Positions 32,313 to 41,071 of a DNA stretch of 45,112 nt are shown piece by piece. Positions within the stretch are counted from its first letter, which is position 1. Each line of letters starts with the position of its first letter. Made by a program: the position numbers and the translations under genes. The stretch is from JAFGKM01 sp964413825 (GTDB lineage: Bacteria; Ratteibacteria; UBA8468; B48-G9; JAFGKM01), in assembly GCA_964413825.1 (NCBI GenBank), contig CAYPTS010000007.1, forward strand, positions 1 to 45,112, read 5' to 3'. The notes beneath the pieces were generated by a model, which was not told where the DNA came from, made no database searches, and worked only from the letters and a program-made list of their open reading frames with translations.

Positions 32313-34217
32313 ATGTGTGCGATATGCGGAATAGTAAATAATAACGGCAAAAAGGTTGATGCTGAACTCCTGCGGAGGATGACCGATATCATGGATTACA
32401 GGGGACCGGATGAAAACGGTTTTCTGTTAAAAGAGAATACCGGTCTGGGACACAGGCGTCTGAAGATAATTGACCTGCATACCGGGCAGCAGCCGATTGC
32501 AAACGAGGATAATACGGTTTTTCTTGTCTGCAACGGGGAGATTTATAACTTTAAGGAGTTGCGTGCCGGGCTTGAAAATAAAGGGCACGTGTTTAAAAGT
32601 CAGTCGGACAGCGAGGTTATACTGCATCTGTTTGAAGAAGAAGGCATTGGATGTCTGCAACGCCTGCGCGGGATGTTTGCTTTTGCGGTGTGGGATGAAA
32701 AAGAGAAACAACTATTTCTCGCCAGGGACAGGATAGGCAAGAAACCTCTCGTTTACTGTGAAATTTCCGGAGGTTTTCTTTTCGCTTCAGAGATAAAGTC
32801 ACTCCTTCTGCATCCGGAAGTAAGAAAAGAAATAGACCCTTTGGCCCTTGACATGTTTCTTACCTACCAGGCGGTGCCTTCGCCGCGCACTATTTTTAAA
32901 GGAATAAAAAAACTTCCTGCGGCGCATTACCTGTTGTTGAAGGGCGGCACGGTGAAAACCGAAAGATACTGGGACGTGGATTTTTCAAAGAAAATAAGGA
33001 TGAAAAGCGAATATGAATATGCACAACTTCTCTGGGAGAAACTGACGGAGGCGACAAGAATACGCATGATTTCCGACGTACCCCTCGGCGCTTTCCTGTC
33101 CGGCGGTATTGATTCTTCAGCGGTCGTGGGTATTATGAGCGGATTGTCGCGCCTGCCTGTCAAGACGTTTTCCGTGGGGTTTGACGAGGAAAGTTTCAGC
33201 GAACTGAAATATGCCTCGATTACTGCCAAAAGGTTCGGTACCGAACATCATGAATTCAGGGTAAAGCCGGATGTTATGGAGGTACTGCCTAAACTTGTCT
33301 GGCATTATAACGAACCTTTCGGGGATTCTTCCATGGTGCCTACGTATTACGTGGCAAGGGAAACAAGAAAATGCGTAACCGTTGCTCTCAACGGAGACGG
33401 AGGCGATGAAAGCCTTGCCGGATACACCCGTTACTGGCAGATGCTCCTGATGGACAAATTGAAGAACGTTATCAGCGCAGCGCCGCCTGCCGTGAAAAGG
33501 GGAATGATGGCATCTCTGCTCGAGGGGTATGAAAAATATCCTTCAAGCACATTTTTCAGGGTATGGAAATGGATGGAGGAATCCGAGAAGCATGGAGAAG
33601 CCTATGCCTATGCCAGGCGCCTGATTGCTTTTTCTCCCGAATACAAAGACCGGATATACTCCGGTTATTTCAAGTCGGAGATTGCGGAAGAAGATTCAAC
33701 GTCTGCCGTGGAACAACTGTGGGAAAAGGCAGGTTCCGTAAGCCTTCTCGAAAAGATGCTTTATTCGGACTTTCACCTGTATCTTGCAGACGTGCTGACC
33801 GTAAAAATGGACATAGCGGCAATGTCCAATTCCCTTGAAAGCAGGAGTCCGTTTCTCGACCATGAGTTTGTTGAAACGGCGGCTTCCTTTCCTCCTGAGA
33901 TGAAGTTCGGAAGACTTACATCCAAGTACATTTTAAAAAAGAAACTTGCGGGATTTCTTCCGGAGGAAATATTAAACAGGAAAAAAATGGGCTTCGGAAT
34001 GCCCGTGGGCGAGTGGTTCAAAGCCGGCCTTAAAGATTATCTGCGTTCGGTACTACTCTCTGATAGTTTTGCCGGGCGAGGTTTTTTTGACCCTGAAGGC
34101 GTAAAGAAGATGGTTGAAGAACATATTTCCGGCAGGGTGGTACACACGCCAAGGCTGTGGAATTTGCTGGTATTCGAACTCTGGTCTAAAATATTTCTCG
34201 ACGGGGAGGTTATATGA
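32313..34217 (+). CDS. asnB: Asparagine synthetase (glutamine-hydrolysing)
   Basis: A 634-residue AsnB-type enzyme. The N-terminal glutaminase has the nucleophile Cys2 (MCAICGIV), DYRGPDENG, LGHRRLKIID and CNGEIYN. The synthetase domain has the PP-loop LSGGIDSS at about residue 262, and NGDGGDESLAGYTRY. Within polysaccharide loci such paralogues often amidate sugar acids or modify glycans instead of making free asparagine, and that is possible here. The position inside the glycan operon favours the specialised role, but the sequence alone does not decide it. It starts two bases after the GT4 gene and overlaps the next gene by ATGA. Length is standard for the AsnB/WbpS group. Confidence 0.92.
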   Translation: MCAICGIVNNNGKKVDAELLRRMTDIMDYRGPDENGFLLKENTGLGHRRLKIIDLHTGQQPIANEDNTVFLVCNGEIYNFKELRAGLENKGHVFKSQSDSEVILHLFEEEGIGCLQRLRGMFAFAVWDEKEKQLFLARDRIGKKPLVYCEISGGFLFASEIKSLLLHPEVRKEIDPLALDMFLTYQAVPSPRTIFKGIKKLPAAHYLLLKGGTVKTERYWDVDFSKKIRMKSEYEYAQLLWEKLTEATRIRMISDVPLGAFLSGGIDSSAVVGIMSGLSRLPVKTFSVGFDEESFSELKYASITAKRFGTEHHEFRVKPDVMEVLPKLVWHYNEPFGDSSMVPTYYVARETRKCVTVALNGDGGDESLAGYTRYWQMLLMDKLKNVISAAPPAVKRGMMASLLEGYEKYPSSTFFRVWKWMEESEKHGEAYAYARRLIAFSPEYKDRIYSGYFKSEIAEEDSTSAVEQLWEKAGSVSLLEKMLYSDFHLYLADVLTVKMDIAAMSNSLESRSPFLDHEFVETAASFPPEMKFGRLTSKYILKKKLAGFLPEEILNRKKMGFGMPVGEWFKAGLKDYLRSVLLSDSFAGRGFFDPEGVKKMVEEHISGRVVHTPRLWNLLVFELWSKIFLDGEVI

Positions 34218-34930
34218 AACTGTCGGTAATAGTCCCGGTATACAACGAGAAGGATACAATTCTTGAAGTTATCGAGAGAGTCCAAGGCGTTTCCATCGAT
34301 AAGGAAATTATAGTCGTGGATGACGGAAGTACCGACGGTACCAGAGAGATTTTGCAACAAATGCAATTACCCTCTCCCCATTCCTACCCCTTGAGGGGGG
34401 AGGATACAGGTGGGGGTGATATCAAAGTTATCCTGAAGGAACAAAACAAAGGCAAAGGCAGTGCCGTCAGAGAAGGACTAAAGCATGCAAAGGGCGATGT
34501 CGTAATTATCCAGGACGCCGACCTTGAATTGATTCCCGAAGACGTACTGACTCTTTATAAGGAATGGACAAAAGATTTCCCCGTTGTATACGGCTCGAGA
34601 TTTCTCGGCAAAAACTCAATACCTCTTTACAGCAGATTCGCCAATAAACTTCTGACATTTTTGACCAACGTGCTTTTTTTTGCGAATTTAACGGATATGG
34701 AAACATGCTATAAACTGTGTTCGAGGGATATCCTGTTTTCTCTGCATTTGGAGGCAAACGGTTTCGAGATAGAACCGGAGATTACTTGTAAGATTTTAAA
34801 AAAGGGTTTTAAGATAAAGGAAATGCCTGTAAATTACAATCCGAGAAAAATAGGAAAAAAAATAAACTGGAAAGACGGCGTCAAAGCTATTTTTTGTCTT
34901 TTTAAATACAGGATTGAGAAATGTCAATGA
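34214..34930 (+). CDS. Family 2 glycosyltransferase (DPMS-like) with in-frame repeat insertion
   Basis: A 238-residue GT2 of the dolichyl/polyprenyl-phosphate sugar synthase type. LSVIVPVYNEKDTILEVIERV, VVDDGSTDGTREIL, IIQDADLEL and the later TDMETCYKLCSRDIL and NYNPRKIGKKINWKDG are diagnostic of enzymes that load a sugar on polyprenyl phosphate for GT-C transferases. Between ILQQM and IKVILKEQNKGKG lie about 19 extra residues (QLPSPHSYPLRGEDTGGGD) encoded by a palindromic repeat. That site is a loop between a helix and the next strand. The gene overlaps its neighbours at both ends. It is paralogous to the gene at 43245. Confidence 0.87.
   Translation: MKLSVIVPVYNEKDTILEVIERVQGVSIDKEIIVVDDGSTDGTREILQQMQLPSPHSYPLRGEDTGGGDIKVILKEQNKGKGSAVREGLKHAKGDVVIIQDADLELIPEDVLTLYKEWTKDFPVVYGSRFLGKNSIPLYSRFANKLLTFLTNVLFFANLTDMETCYKLCSRDILFSLHLEANGFEIEPEITCKILKKGFKIKEMPVNYNPRKIGKKINWKDGVKAIFCLFKYRIEKCQ
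34369..34420 (+). repeat. Palindromic repeat inserted in frame in a GT2 gene
   Basis: Pyrimidine-rich ACCCTCTCCCC is followed by CCCCTTGAGGGGGGAGGA and a GGTGGGGGTG end. It shares 18 bases with the element at 32271-32307, and its last 18-base block (34410-34427, ending in ATATCAAA) is identical to 43470-43487. It adds about 19 codons without breaking the frame. Confidence 0.8.
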
Positions 34931-36642
34931 AAAAAGTCTTCATTCAGGGGGTGGTTCTTTTTCTTTTAACGCTTTATTTTTATGGAATTAACTGGGGAGT
35001 ACCCGAAGGAAAAATATCTTCTGTAGTATTCGGGGATGGAGATTTACTGGAAAAACTTACCCCTGCAATGCTGGATGCCCATGAAGAGATAAGAGACATG
35101 CAGATTTATTATGGTGCGCCTTATCTTTCCGGTTACCGCCAGGATAAACTGGAAGTCGCGGAACTTAACGGCAGTGTTGAAATATCAAAGGAAGCGATTA
35201 ATGCCTGCAGAAGTTATCTTACCCGTTCAGCAGGTGCCGATGAACAGGCGGTCCCTGCAAGTTTTAGCAAAATGAATCCGGGTAAGTTTGATTTTGATCC
35301 GAAATTCTACGAGTATGGCGGTGCATACCTTTACCCCATGGGGCTGTTTTTATACGGGTTGTCCAGATTTAACGTATTGACTTTAAATCCCGACATGTCT
35401 TTTTATTTCCTTAACCCTGCGGAGATGGGAAAGATGTTTGTTGCAGGAAGGATTTTCGGAGCGCTCGGCGCATTGTTTTCAGTTTTTGTTTTTTTCCTGG
35501 TATGCAGGGAAGTCTTTTACGATAGGATGCTCGCTTATTTTCTTGCGCTGTTGTATGGGGTATCACCGGGGCTGGTTATGTGGTCGCACTACCTGAAGCC
35601 TTTTTCTTACGGTATGTTGTGGTTTCTGCTGTCATTATGGGCGGTTGTTAAATTTTACAGGACAGAAAAAGACAAGTGGCTGTATACTGCCTCGGTTTTT
35701 GCGGGGCTGTCTTTCGGCACGTTGTTGTCCTACGGCTACATATACTGGGCTGTTGTTGTTTTTATTTTGTTTTCCGGCAAGGGATATATATGGAAACTGA
35801 AGAATTTATTTCTGACCTTTCTGATATTTCTGGCAGTGTTCTTTATGACGAATCCGTATGTTCTGATATCGTGGAGTGAATTTGTTCTGGAAATGATGTA
35901 TCTTCGTGCCTATTGGCATAAGGATATATCGATTAATGCACTTTGGATTTTCATGTCCAATACGTTAAGATACGGTTTGGGGACCATGTTATGGATTGTT
36001 TTATTTGCAGGGCTTGCTGGCAGTGTGGCATATAAAACAAAAAGGGCTGACTGGCTTTTTCTTCTTCTCATCTTGCCAGGTTTTCTTTATTTCGCTTTTA
36101 CGACTGCCGAATGGGTGCATTACAGCATTTTCCTTTATCCGTTTTTTATAATTTCTGCGGGTTTCTTTCTCAACCGTATAGGTTTAAAAAGAGTTGTTAT
36201 CCCCCTTCTGGCAGTTGTTGCTGCATACACGGTTTTGTACAGTGCTTCATACGTTAAAATGCTCGGTGAAAAAAATATCCGTACGGTTGCGGGCGAATGG
36301 ATAAATGAAAACATATATTCCGGAAGCAGTGTAGGACTGCTGGAAGCGCCTTCGCCGTGGCGCACACCGCCGTTCAAATTTCTGGATTATAAACTTGTTA
36401 TTTCTGGTGAAGAGCATGTTATTGCCGGAGAGGCGCCGGAGTATTTTATAGTAAGCGAGTACCAGTGGCTGAGGGGTCGGGGCCTGCCGGCAGTGAAAGA
36501 ACTCCTCTCGGATTATGAAGTAATTGAAAAGTTTGAAAAAGTTCCGTCAATAATGGGGATTAAATTCAGGCATCAAGAGGTTATACCTCATGACTGGTGC
36601 CATCCCAACCCGGTGATTTTAATATGGAAAAGAAAAGCGTAA
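34921..36642 (+). CDS. GT-C membrane glycosyltransferase (PMT/ArnT-like), paralogue A
   Basis: A 573-residue polytopic protein. The first membrane helix is at residues 5-22. A long external loop of about 130 residues follows (ending YEYGGAYLYPMGLFLYG and FLNPAEMGKMFVAGR), then about ten membrane helices to residue 455, then a soluble C-terminal domain (AGEWINENIYSGSSVGLLEAP, RTPPFKF, WCHPNPVILIWK). The arrangement is that of GT-C enzymes that transfer sugars from polyprenyl phosphate outside the membrane. The adjacent DPMS-like GT2 would make that donor. It overlaps the GT2 gene by 10 nt and the next gene by 19 nt. It is clearly related to the gene at 37862 throughout, including the C-terminal domain. 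Confidence 0.78.
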   Translation: MSMKKVFIQGVVLFLLTLYFYGINWGVPEGKISSVVFGDGDLLEKLTPAMLDAHEEIRDMQIYYGAPYLSGYRQDKLEVAELNGSVEISKEAINACRSYLTRSAGADEQAVPASFSKMNPGKFDFDPKFYEYGGAYLYPMGLFLYGLSRFNVLTLNPDMSFYFLNPAEMGKMFVAGRIFGALGALFSVFVFFLVCREVFYDRMLAYFLALLYGVSPGLVMWSHYLKPFSYGMLWFLLSLWAVVKFYRTEKDKWLYTASVFAGLSFGTLLSYGYIYWAVVVFILFSGKGYIWKLKNLFLTFLIFLAVFFMTNPYVLISWSEFVLEMMYLRAYWHKDISINALWIFMSNTLRYGLGTMLWIVLFAGLAGSVAYKTKRADWLFLLLILPGFLYFAFTTAEWVHYSIFLYPFFIISAGFFLNRIGLKRVVIPLLAVVAAYTVLYSASYVKMLGEKNIRTVAGEWINENIYSGSSVGLLEAPSPWRTPPFKFLDYKLVISGEEHVIAGEAPEYFIVSEYQWLRGRGLPAVKELLSDYEVIEKFEKVPSIMGIKFRHQEVIPHDWCHPNPVILIWKRKA

Positions 36643-37865
36643 CAAAGAAACTGATTTTTATATTCCTGTTTGCGTTGCTTATCCGCATTGGTTTTATCCT
36701 GACACTGGATAATACCGTTGATGTATGGAGGGACTGGTGGGATGAACTGGGACTGAAGATTGCAACGGGGCAGGGCTATCTGGTTGGAAATCCTTATTTT
36801 GCGGGAGGAGAACCGTTTTATTCATGGCGCCCCCCGGGGTTCCCTCTTTTTCTTGCAGGCATATACCGGTTGTTCGGGCACAGTTATCTTTACGCTAAAA
36901 TCGGCATTGCAGTTTTGAGCGCGTTGAATTGCGTTCTGATTTTCTTTCTCGCATCAGCATTTTTCAAGAACAAAAGAGCCGGTTTATGGTGCGCCTTGTT
37001 TTATGCCGTTTATCCGCCGTCAATATTCTGGACGGGATATCTTGCTCCGGTGACCAATGAGATATTTTTTCTTTTGCTGACGGTTCTTCTGCTGTTTATC
37101 TCCGAGAACAAGAAAATCCTGCTTCTTTTTCTTGCCGCCGGCGTATCTACAGGGCTTGGAGTGCTGACCCGTTCGGCTTTTTTTGTGTTGGTTCCTTCTG
37201 TGTTTTTGTGGATGCTTTTGCGGAACAGAAAGTATTTGTGTCGCAGGTTCCTCGTTTACTCTTCAGGTGTTTTACTGGTTATCGCTCCATGGGTAATGAG
37301 AAACTATAAGGTGCACGAGACATTTGTTCTTACATCCACGGAAGGAGGAATTGTCTGTTATATTGCAAACAATGAAAAGTCCATATACCAGCCCTCGGGT
37401 TACTGGGACCCTTCGGGGAAACATGATGAACCGATAATCAATGAGATTAAGGGTTTGTCTGAAATCCAAATAGACCGGTATTTTTACCGTGCGGCGTTAA
37501 GATTCATAAAGGGGAATTCTGCAACGTACCGGAGTCTTGTTTGGGGAAGATTTGCAAGATTCTGGAGGCTGGCGCCCCATACATTCTCCGGCCCCGGAGA
37601 GAGTTATAAATCTTATCATGTGAAAATCGCCCTCCTTACAAATATTCCGATTTTTTTTCTGGCGGGCATCGGTTTTTTCTTTTCTCTGAAGAGATGGCGT
37701 GATTTTTTCCTGTTTTATCTGTTAATTGTTTTCTGGTCGGTGCCCGTAATACTGTTTTTCAAGACAATAATAAGATACCGCGAACCGCTGATGCCTTTTA
37801 TAATAATACTGGCTTTTGTTGCTATGAATAAATGGTTTAATATTGGGAAAAGAGGTGTGCAATGA
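36624..37865 (+). CDS. GT-C membrane glycosyltransferase (PMT_2 type)
   Basis: A 413-residue polytopic protein with about ten hydrophobic helices. The first external loop contains VDVWRDWWDELGLKIATGQGY and RPPGFPLFLAGIYRLFG, the acidic-loop layout of the ArnT/PMT_2 superfamily. APWVMRNY and IRYREPLMPFI near the later helices are typical of this group. It is a different subgroup from its two flanking neighbours, lacking their long first loop and soluble C-terminal domain, and resembles the gene at 42076. ATG 36624 is chosen, inside the end of the previous gene; a longer frame would only overlap further. It overlaps the following gene by ATGA. Confidence 0.8.
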   Translation: MEKKSVTKKLIFIFLFALLIRIGFILTLDNTVDVWRDWWDELGLKIATGQGYLVGNPYFAGGEPFYSWRPPGFPLFLAGIYRLFGHSYLYAKIGIAVLSALNCVLIFFLASAFFKNKRAGLWCALFYAVYPPSIFWTGYLAPVTNEIFFLLLTVLLLFISENKKILLLFLAAGVSTGLGVLTRSAFFVLVPSVFLWMLLRNRKYLCRRFLVYSSGVLLVIAPWVMRNYKVHETFVLTSTEGGIVCYIANNEKSIYQPSGYWDPSGKHDEPIINEIKGLSEIQIDRYFYRAALRFIKGNSATYRSLVWGRFARFWRLAPHTFSGPGESYKSYHVKIALLTNIPIFFLAGIGFFFSLKRWRDFFLFYLLIVFWSVPVILFFKTIIRYREPLMPFIIILAFVAMNKWFNIGKRGVQ

Positions 37866-39631
37866 AAATCACAGGGTCTAAATTTATTTGTGGATATCTT
37901 ATAATAGGCGCTTTGCTCTGCCTGCTGTTAAATACGACCGGCCTGGATTTTATTGTGCCCGGAGAAAGAATAAGGGACGTCGTTTTCGAAAACGAAGATA
38001 ATGTGAAAAATAATCTTACAACGCTCGTGGAAGAAAGGCAGATGATACGAAGCATGGTTACGACAGCATGGGCGCAATACTCTCCGGATTATGAAACAAC
38101 AAAAAAGATACAGTATTCCTATAACAATAAAGAAATCCATATGGAAAGAGATGTTGTCAACGGAATGAGAAGTTATCTGCTGCGTACGTTAGCGCCCGAT
38201 GAAGGCGTTCTGGTTATATTGGAGCGAATGGACCCCAAAAAACTTAATTTCAACCCGCATTGCTTTTCTTACGGAGGTTTTTATGTTTATTCCAGCGGAT
38301 TATACCTTGCAATACTGAAAACAGCAAAAATTTTGAACATAAAAAAAGATACGGGGTATTATATTTTAAACCCGGGAGAAATGGGGAAAATATTTATTGC
38401 GTTAAGATTTCTAAATGGATTATTGGCAGTAGGGTCCTTTTTTCTTGTGTTTCTGATTGGCCGCAGGTTGCAGGGGCAGTGGCACGGGTTTATATCCTCG
38501 CTGCTGTTTGTGTTTGCTCCGGGCATTGTTATCTGGAATCATTTTGCCCGTCCGCATGTGTTTATGATTTTTTGGGTTTTAATGGCAGTATTCTTTTTTT
38601 TGAAAGCGTTGCAGGATGTTCAAAACGAAAGAAAGAATTTTGTGCTTGCCTGTATTTTTACAGGCTTAATTGCGAGTATCTTATTGCCCTATGGAGTAGT
38701 AATGTCTTTGATGATTCCATTAACAGTTTTTCTGAAACGGCAGAGCGTTAACTCTGCTATTTCAGTGAAGCAATATATTAAAACGACTTTATTCGGTTTT
38801 TTGCTGGCAGCCTGCGTTTTTTTGATTGTCAATCCCTATTTTCTTGCTTCCCTGCAAGAAGTTATTGTGGATTTTCAATATACCAGGATGGATGCAAGGG
38901 CAGAACCGTCACTGCAAAATTATCTGTATTATTTGACGGTTGTTTTAAAAATGCATATGGGAACGTTTTTGTGGGTGCTTTTCTTGTTGTGCGTCTGTGT
39001 TTCACTGTACCGGATTAAAAAGGAGGAATGGATTATCTTGTTTCCGTGTTTAGCGGGATTTCTATTCTTGGGAACATCGGCTCCGAATTACCTTCTGCGT
39101 TTCGTCTTTTTTCTTCCGTTCGCGGTTCTTATTGCCGGAAACGGAATTGTAAAAATGGCAAGGGTCAAAAAAACATCACCGGTTGTTATAGTAATAAGCG
39201 TTTTGTGTGTTTTTTATACGGCATTATATACAATTTCTCATGTGCAGTTGTTTAGAGGCAATGATGTGCGCTTTATTGCAGGAGAATGGATAAATGAAAA
39301 TCTGCCGCAGGGAGCTTCAATAGGTTTGAATGAAGCCCCTGTTGCTTTCAGAACGCCTCCTTTTTCTTTCGCGAAATTCAGGACGAGCGTGATGGAAGAT
39401 ATTGAAAAGTTTGATGGAAACATTCCTGAATATTTTGTTACAAGCAGTTTCGACTGGCGCTTTTCAGATTACGAAACTATGAAAGGTTATTTAAGAGACT
39501 ACTATGAATTACAAACTTTTAAGCGAGTTCCTGCATTTTTAGGAATTGAGTTTAAAACGAAGCATAAAAGGCTTCCGTCTGACTATTGTTATTTCAACCC
39601 TACAATAATAATCTGGAAGTTGAAAAAATAA
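37862..39631 (+). CDS. GT-C membrane glycosyltransferase (PMT/ArnT-like), paralogue B
   Basis: A 589-residue paralogue of the 34921-36642 product. It shares the long loop with YGGFYVYSSGLYLAIL and YYILNPGEMGKIFIALR, the multi-helix core, and the C-terminal RFIAGEWINENLPQGASIGLNEAP, FRTPPFSF and FNPTIIIWKLKK blocks. The role is probably transfer of a lipid-linked sugar in the periplasm. Two related copies separated by an unrelated GT-C gene suggest an old tandem duplication followed by divergence, each perhaps with a different acceptor or linkage. Translation is coupled to the upstream gene by ATGA at 37862. Confidence 0.78.
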   Translation: MKITGSKFICGYLIIGALLCLLLNTTGLDFIVPGERIRDVVFENEDNVKNNLTTLVEERQMIRSMVTTAWAQYSPDYETTKKIQYSYNNKEIHMERDVVNGMRSYLLRTLAPDEGVLVILERMDPKKLNFNPHCFSYGGFYVYSSGLYLAILKTAKILNIKKDTGYYILNPGEMGKIFIALRFLNGLLAVGSFFLVFLIGRRLQGQWHGFISSLLFVFAPGIVIWNHFARPHVFMIFWVLMAVFFFLKALQDVQNERKNFVLACIFTGLIASILLPYGVVMSLMIPLTVFLKRQSVNSAISVKQYIKTTLFGFLLAACVFLIVNPYFLASLQEVIVDFQYTRMDARAEPSLQNYLYYLTVVLKMHMGTFLWVLFLLCVCVSLYRIKKEEWIILFPCLAGFLFLGTSAPNYLLRFVFFLPFAVLIAGNGIVKMARVKKTSPVVIVISVLCVFYTALYTISHVQLFRGNDVRFIAGEWINENLPQGASIGLNEAPVAFRTPPFSFAKFRTSVMEDIEKFDGNIPEYFVTSSFDWRFSDYETMKGYLRDYYELQTFKRVPAFLGIEFKTKHKRLPSDYCYFNPTIIIWKLKK

Positions 39632-39659
39632 TTGTTCCTGTATTTTTTTGAGGGGAAAT

Positions 39660-40382
39660 ATGTGGAAAAATAAAAAGGTGAGCGTGGTGTTCCCGACGTA
39701 TAACGAGAAGGAGTCGATGAAGGAGGCGATTGAGGATTTCTTTGCCTCGGGGTTCGTGGATGAAATAGTCGTGGTGAACAATAACGCCGCTCCGGGCACA
39801 GATGAGGAGGTAAGGAAAACCGCGGCGCGGCTGGTATACGAAGAAAGACAGGGCTATGGCTATGCAATATGGAAAGGTTTGGAAGAGGCGGCGGGAGATT
39901 ATCTTATCATCTCCGAGCCGGACGGTACGTTTTCCGGAAAGGACGTTGTCAAACTTCTCGCATACGGCGATGATTTTGATTACGTCCTGGGAACAAGGAC
40001 GACAAAGGAATTGATATGGGAAGGCGCCAACATGAATTTTTTCCTCAAGTGGGGAAACTGGGCGGTCGGCAAGATGATGGAATTTCTATACAATACCACT
40101 ACCCTGACCGACGTGGGCTGTACGATGAGGCTTATTAAAAGGTCTGTTTACGAGAAAATCAAGCCGCATTTCAGCATAGGCACCCAGCATTTCGGGCCGG
40201 AGCTTACTCTTGTTGTCATAAAGAGCGGCACAAGATTCATTGAGATACCTGTCAATTACAAACCGCGCGTGGGAAAGTCTTCAGTCACCGGAAGTATGAA
40301 GAAGGCGTTTTTTCTCGGAATGAAAATGATATTTCTGATTGCGCGCTACAGGTTCAAAAAATTGGATTTCGGTCAAAAGTAG
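39660..40382 (+). CDS. Family 2 glycosyltransferase (polyprenyl-phosphate type)
   Basis: A 240-residue GT2 enzyme. VSVVFPTYNEKESMKEAIEDF, EIVVVNNNAAPGTDEEV and the acidic site ISEPDGTF at about 93-100 identify the fold. TLTDVGCTMRLIKRSVYEKI and EIPVNYKPRVGKSSVTG match the DPMS-like subgroup that makes lipid-phosphate-linked sugars, and KKAFFLGMKMIFLIARYR could lie on the membrane. ATG 39660 has GAGGGGA upstream at 39650-39656, and a TTG at 39648 is less likely. It would serve the GT-C enzymes before it. The following SatD-like gene starts six bases after its stop. Confidence 0.86.
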   Translation: MWKNKKVSVVFPTYNEKESMKEAIEDFFASGFVDEIVVVNNNAAPGTDEEVRKTAARLVYEERQGYGYAIWKGLEEAAGDYLIISEPDGTFSGKDVVKLLAYGDDFDYVLGTRTTKELIWEGANMNFFLKWGNWAVGKMMEFLYNTTTLTDVGCTMRLIKRSVYEKIKPHFSIGTQHFGPELTLVVIKSGTRFIEIPVNYKPRVGKSSVTGSMKKAFFLGMKMIFLIARYRFKKLDFGQK

Positions 40383-40388
40383 AGTAAA

Positions 40389-41033
40389 ATGAAGACAATG
40401 ATAAAAAAAGACATCTTTTTTGCGGTTACAGGCGATATTATTGAGTCAAGGCAGATAAGAAGAAGAAGCAGTTTTCAGGATAAGTTGTTTTTGATTTGCG
40501 AGGAAGCAAACAAAAAATTCGGACAGTTTATATCCATCGGATTTTCAATTACAATCGGAGACGAGATACAGGGTTTGCTAAAAGCAAAAAGTCCTGTTTT
40601 TGACATAGTGGATTATTTCGAACAAGAAATATATCCGGAGAAGATGAGATTCGGAGTGGGAGAAGGAAAAGTTTCCACCGCGTTTGAAAAAACGACATCC
40701 CGCATGGACGGTGAATGTTTTTTGAAATCAAGACAGGCATTGCAGGAAGCAGAAAAAGAAAACAGAATGTTTAAAATCATTTTGCGTAACAAATCTCTTG
40801 AATCCGCACTGGACATCGTTCTTTTGTGGGTTGAGAAAAACAAAGAAGATTGGACAGACTTAAATTACAGAAGGTTTTTTCTCTACAAAAAACTCGGTTC
40901 AATTGAAAAAGTTGCCAAAAAAGAGGGTGTTACCAAACAGAGTATGGGAAAGAGTTTGAAAAGGTCTAAATACGACCTTGTTCTCAAGTCTGAAGAAGTG
41001 CTAAACAGGGTTTTGTCAGCCGAAAATGGCTGA
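40389..41033 (+). CDS. SatD-family protein with C-terminal helix-turn-helix
   Basis: A 214-residue protein recognised as SatD family by FFAVTGDIIESRQ, ITIGDEIQGLL, MRFGVGEGKVSTAF and MDGECFLKSRQAL. SatD was named from a streptococcal acid-tolerance locus and has no settled biochemical role. These motifs recall class III nucleotidyl cyclases and related palm domains: Asp16 and Asp58 occupy the places of the two metal-binding aspartates, and RFGVGEG resembles the cyclase RIGIHTGE block. This resemblance is my inference. The C-terminus (about 165-200, LGSIEKVAKKEGVTKQSMGKSLKR) is a helix-turn-helix. It lies between glycosyltransferase and deacetylase genes but is not a sugar enzyme. Its stop codon lies in a hairpin. 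The ribosome-binding site is weak. Confidence 0.75.
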   Translation: MKTMIKKDIFFAVTGDIIESRQIRRRSSFQDKLFLICEEANKKFGQFISIGFSITIGDEIQGLLKAKSPVFDIVDYFEQEIYPEKMRFGVGEGKVSTAFEKTTSRMDGECFLKSRQALQEAEKENRMFKIILRNKSLESALDIVLLWVEKNKEDWTDLNYRRFFLYKKLGSIEKVAKKEGVTKQSMGKSLKRSKYDLVLKSEEVLNRVLSAENG

Positions 41034-41066
41034 CCAGCGCTATGTCAGCCGAAAATGGCTGACCAG
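41014..41066. repeat. Two identical hairpin units at the end of the SatD gene
   Basis: Two 24-bp units (41014-41037 and 41043-41066), 29 bases apart, each fold as GTCAGCC-GAAAAT-GGCTGAC. The first contains the SatD stop codon, and the second ends six bases before the next ATG. No T-run follows, so they are not standard terminators. They could be an operator for a dimeric repressor, an RNA stability element, or a translation control element for the downstream gene. Confidence 0.85.
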
Positions 41067-41071
41067 TAAAA

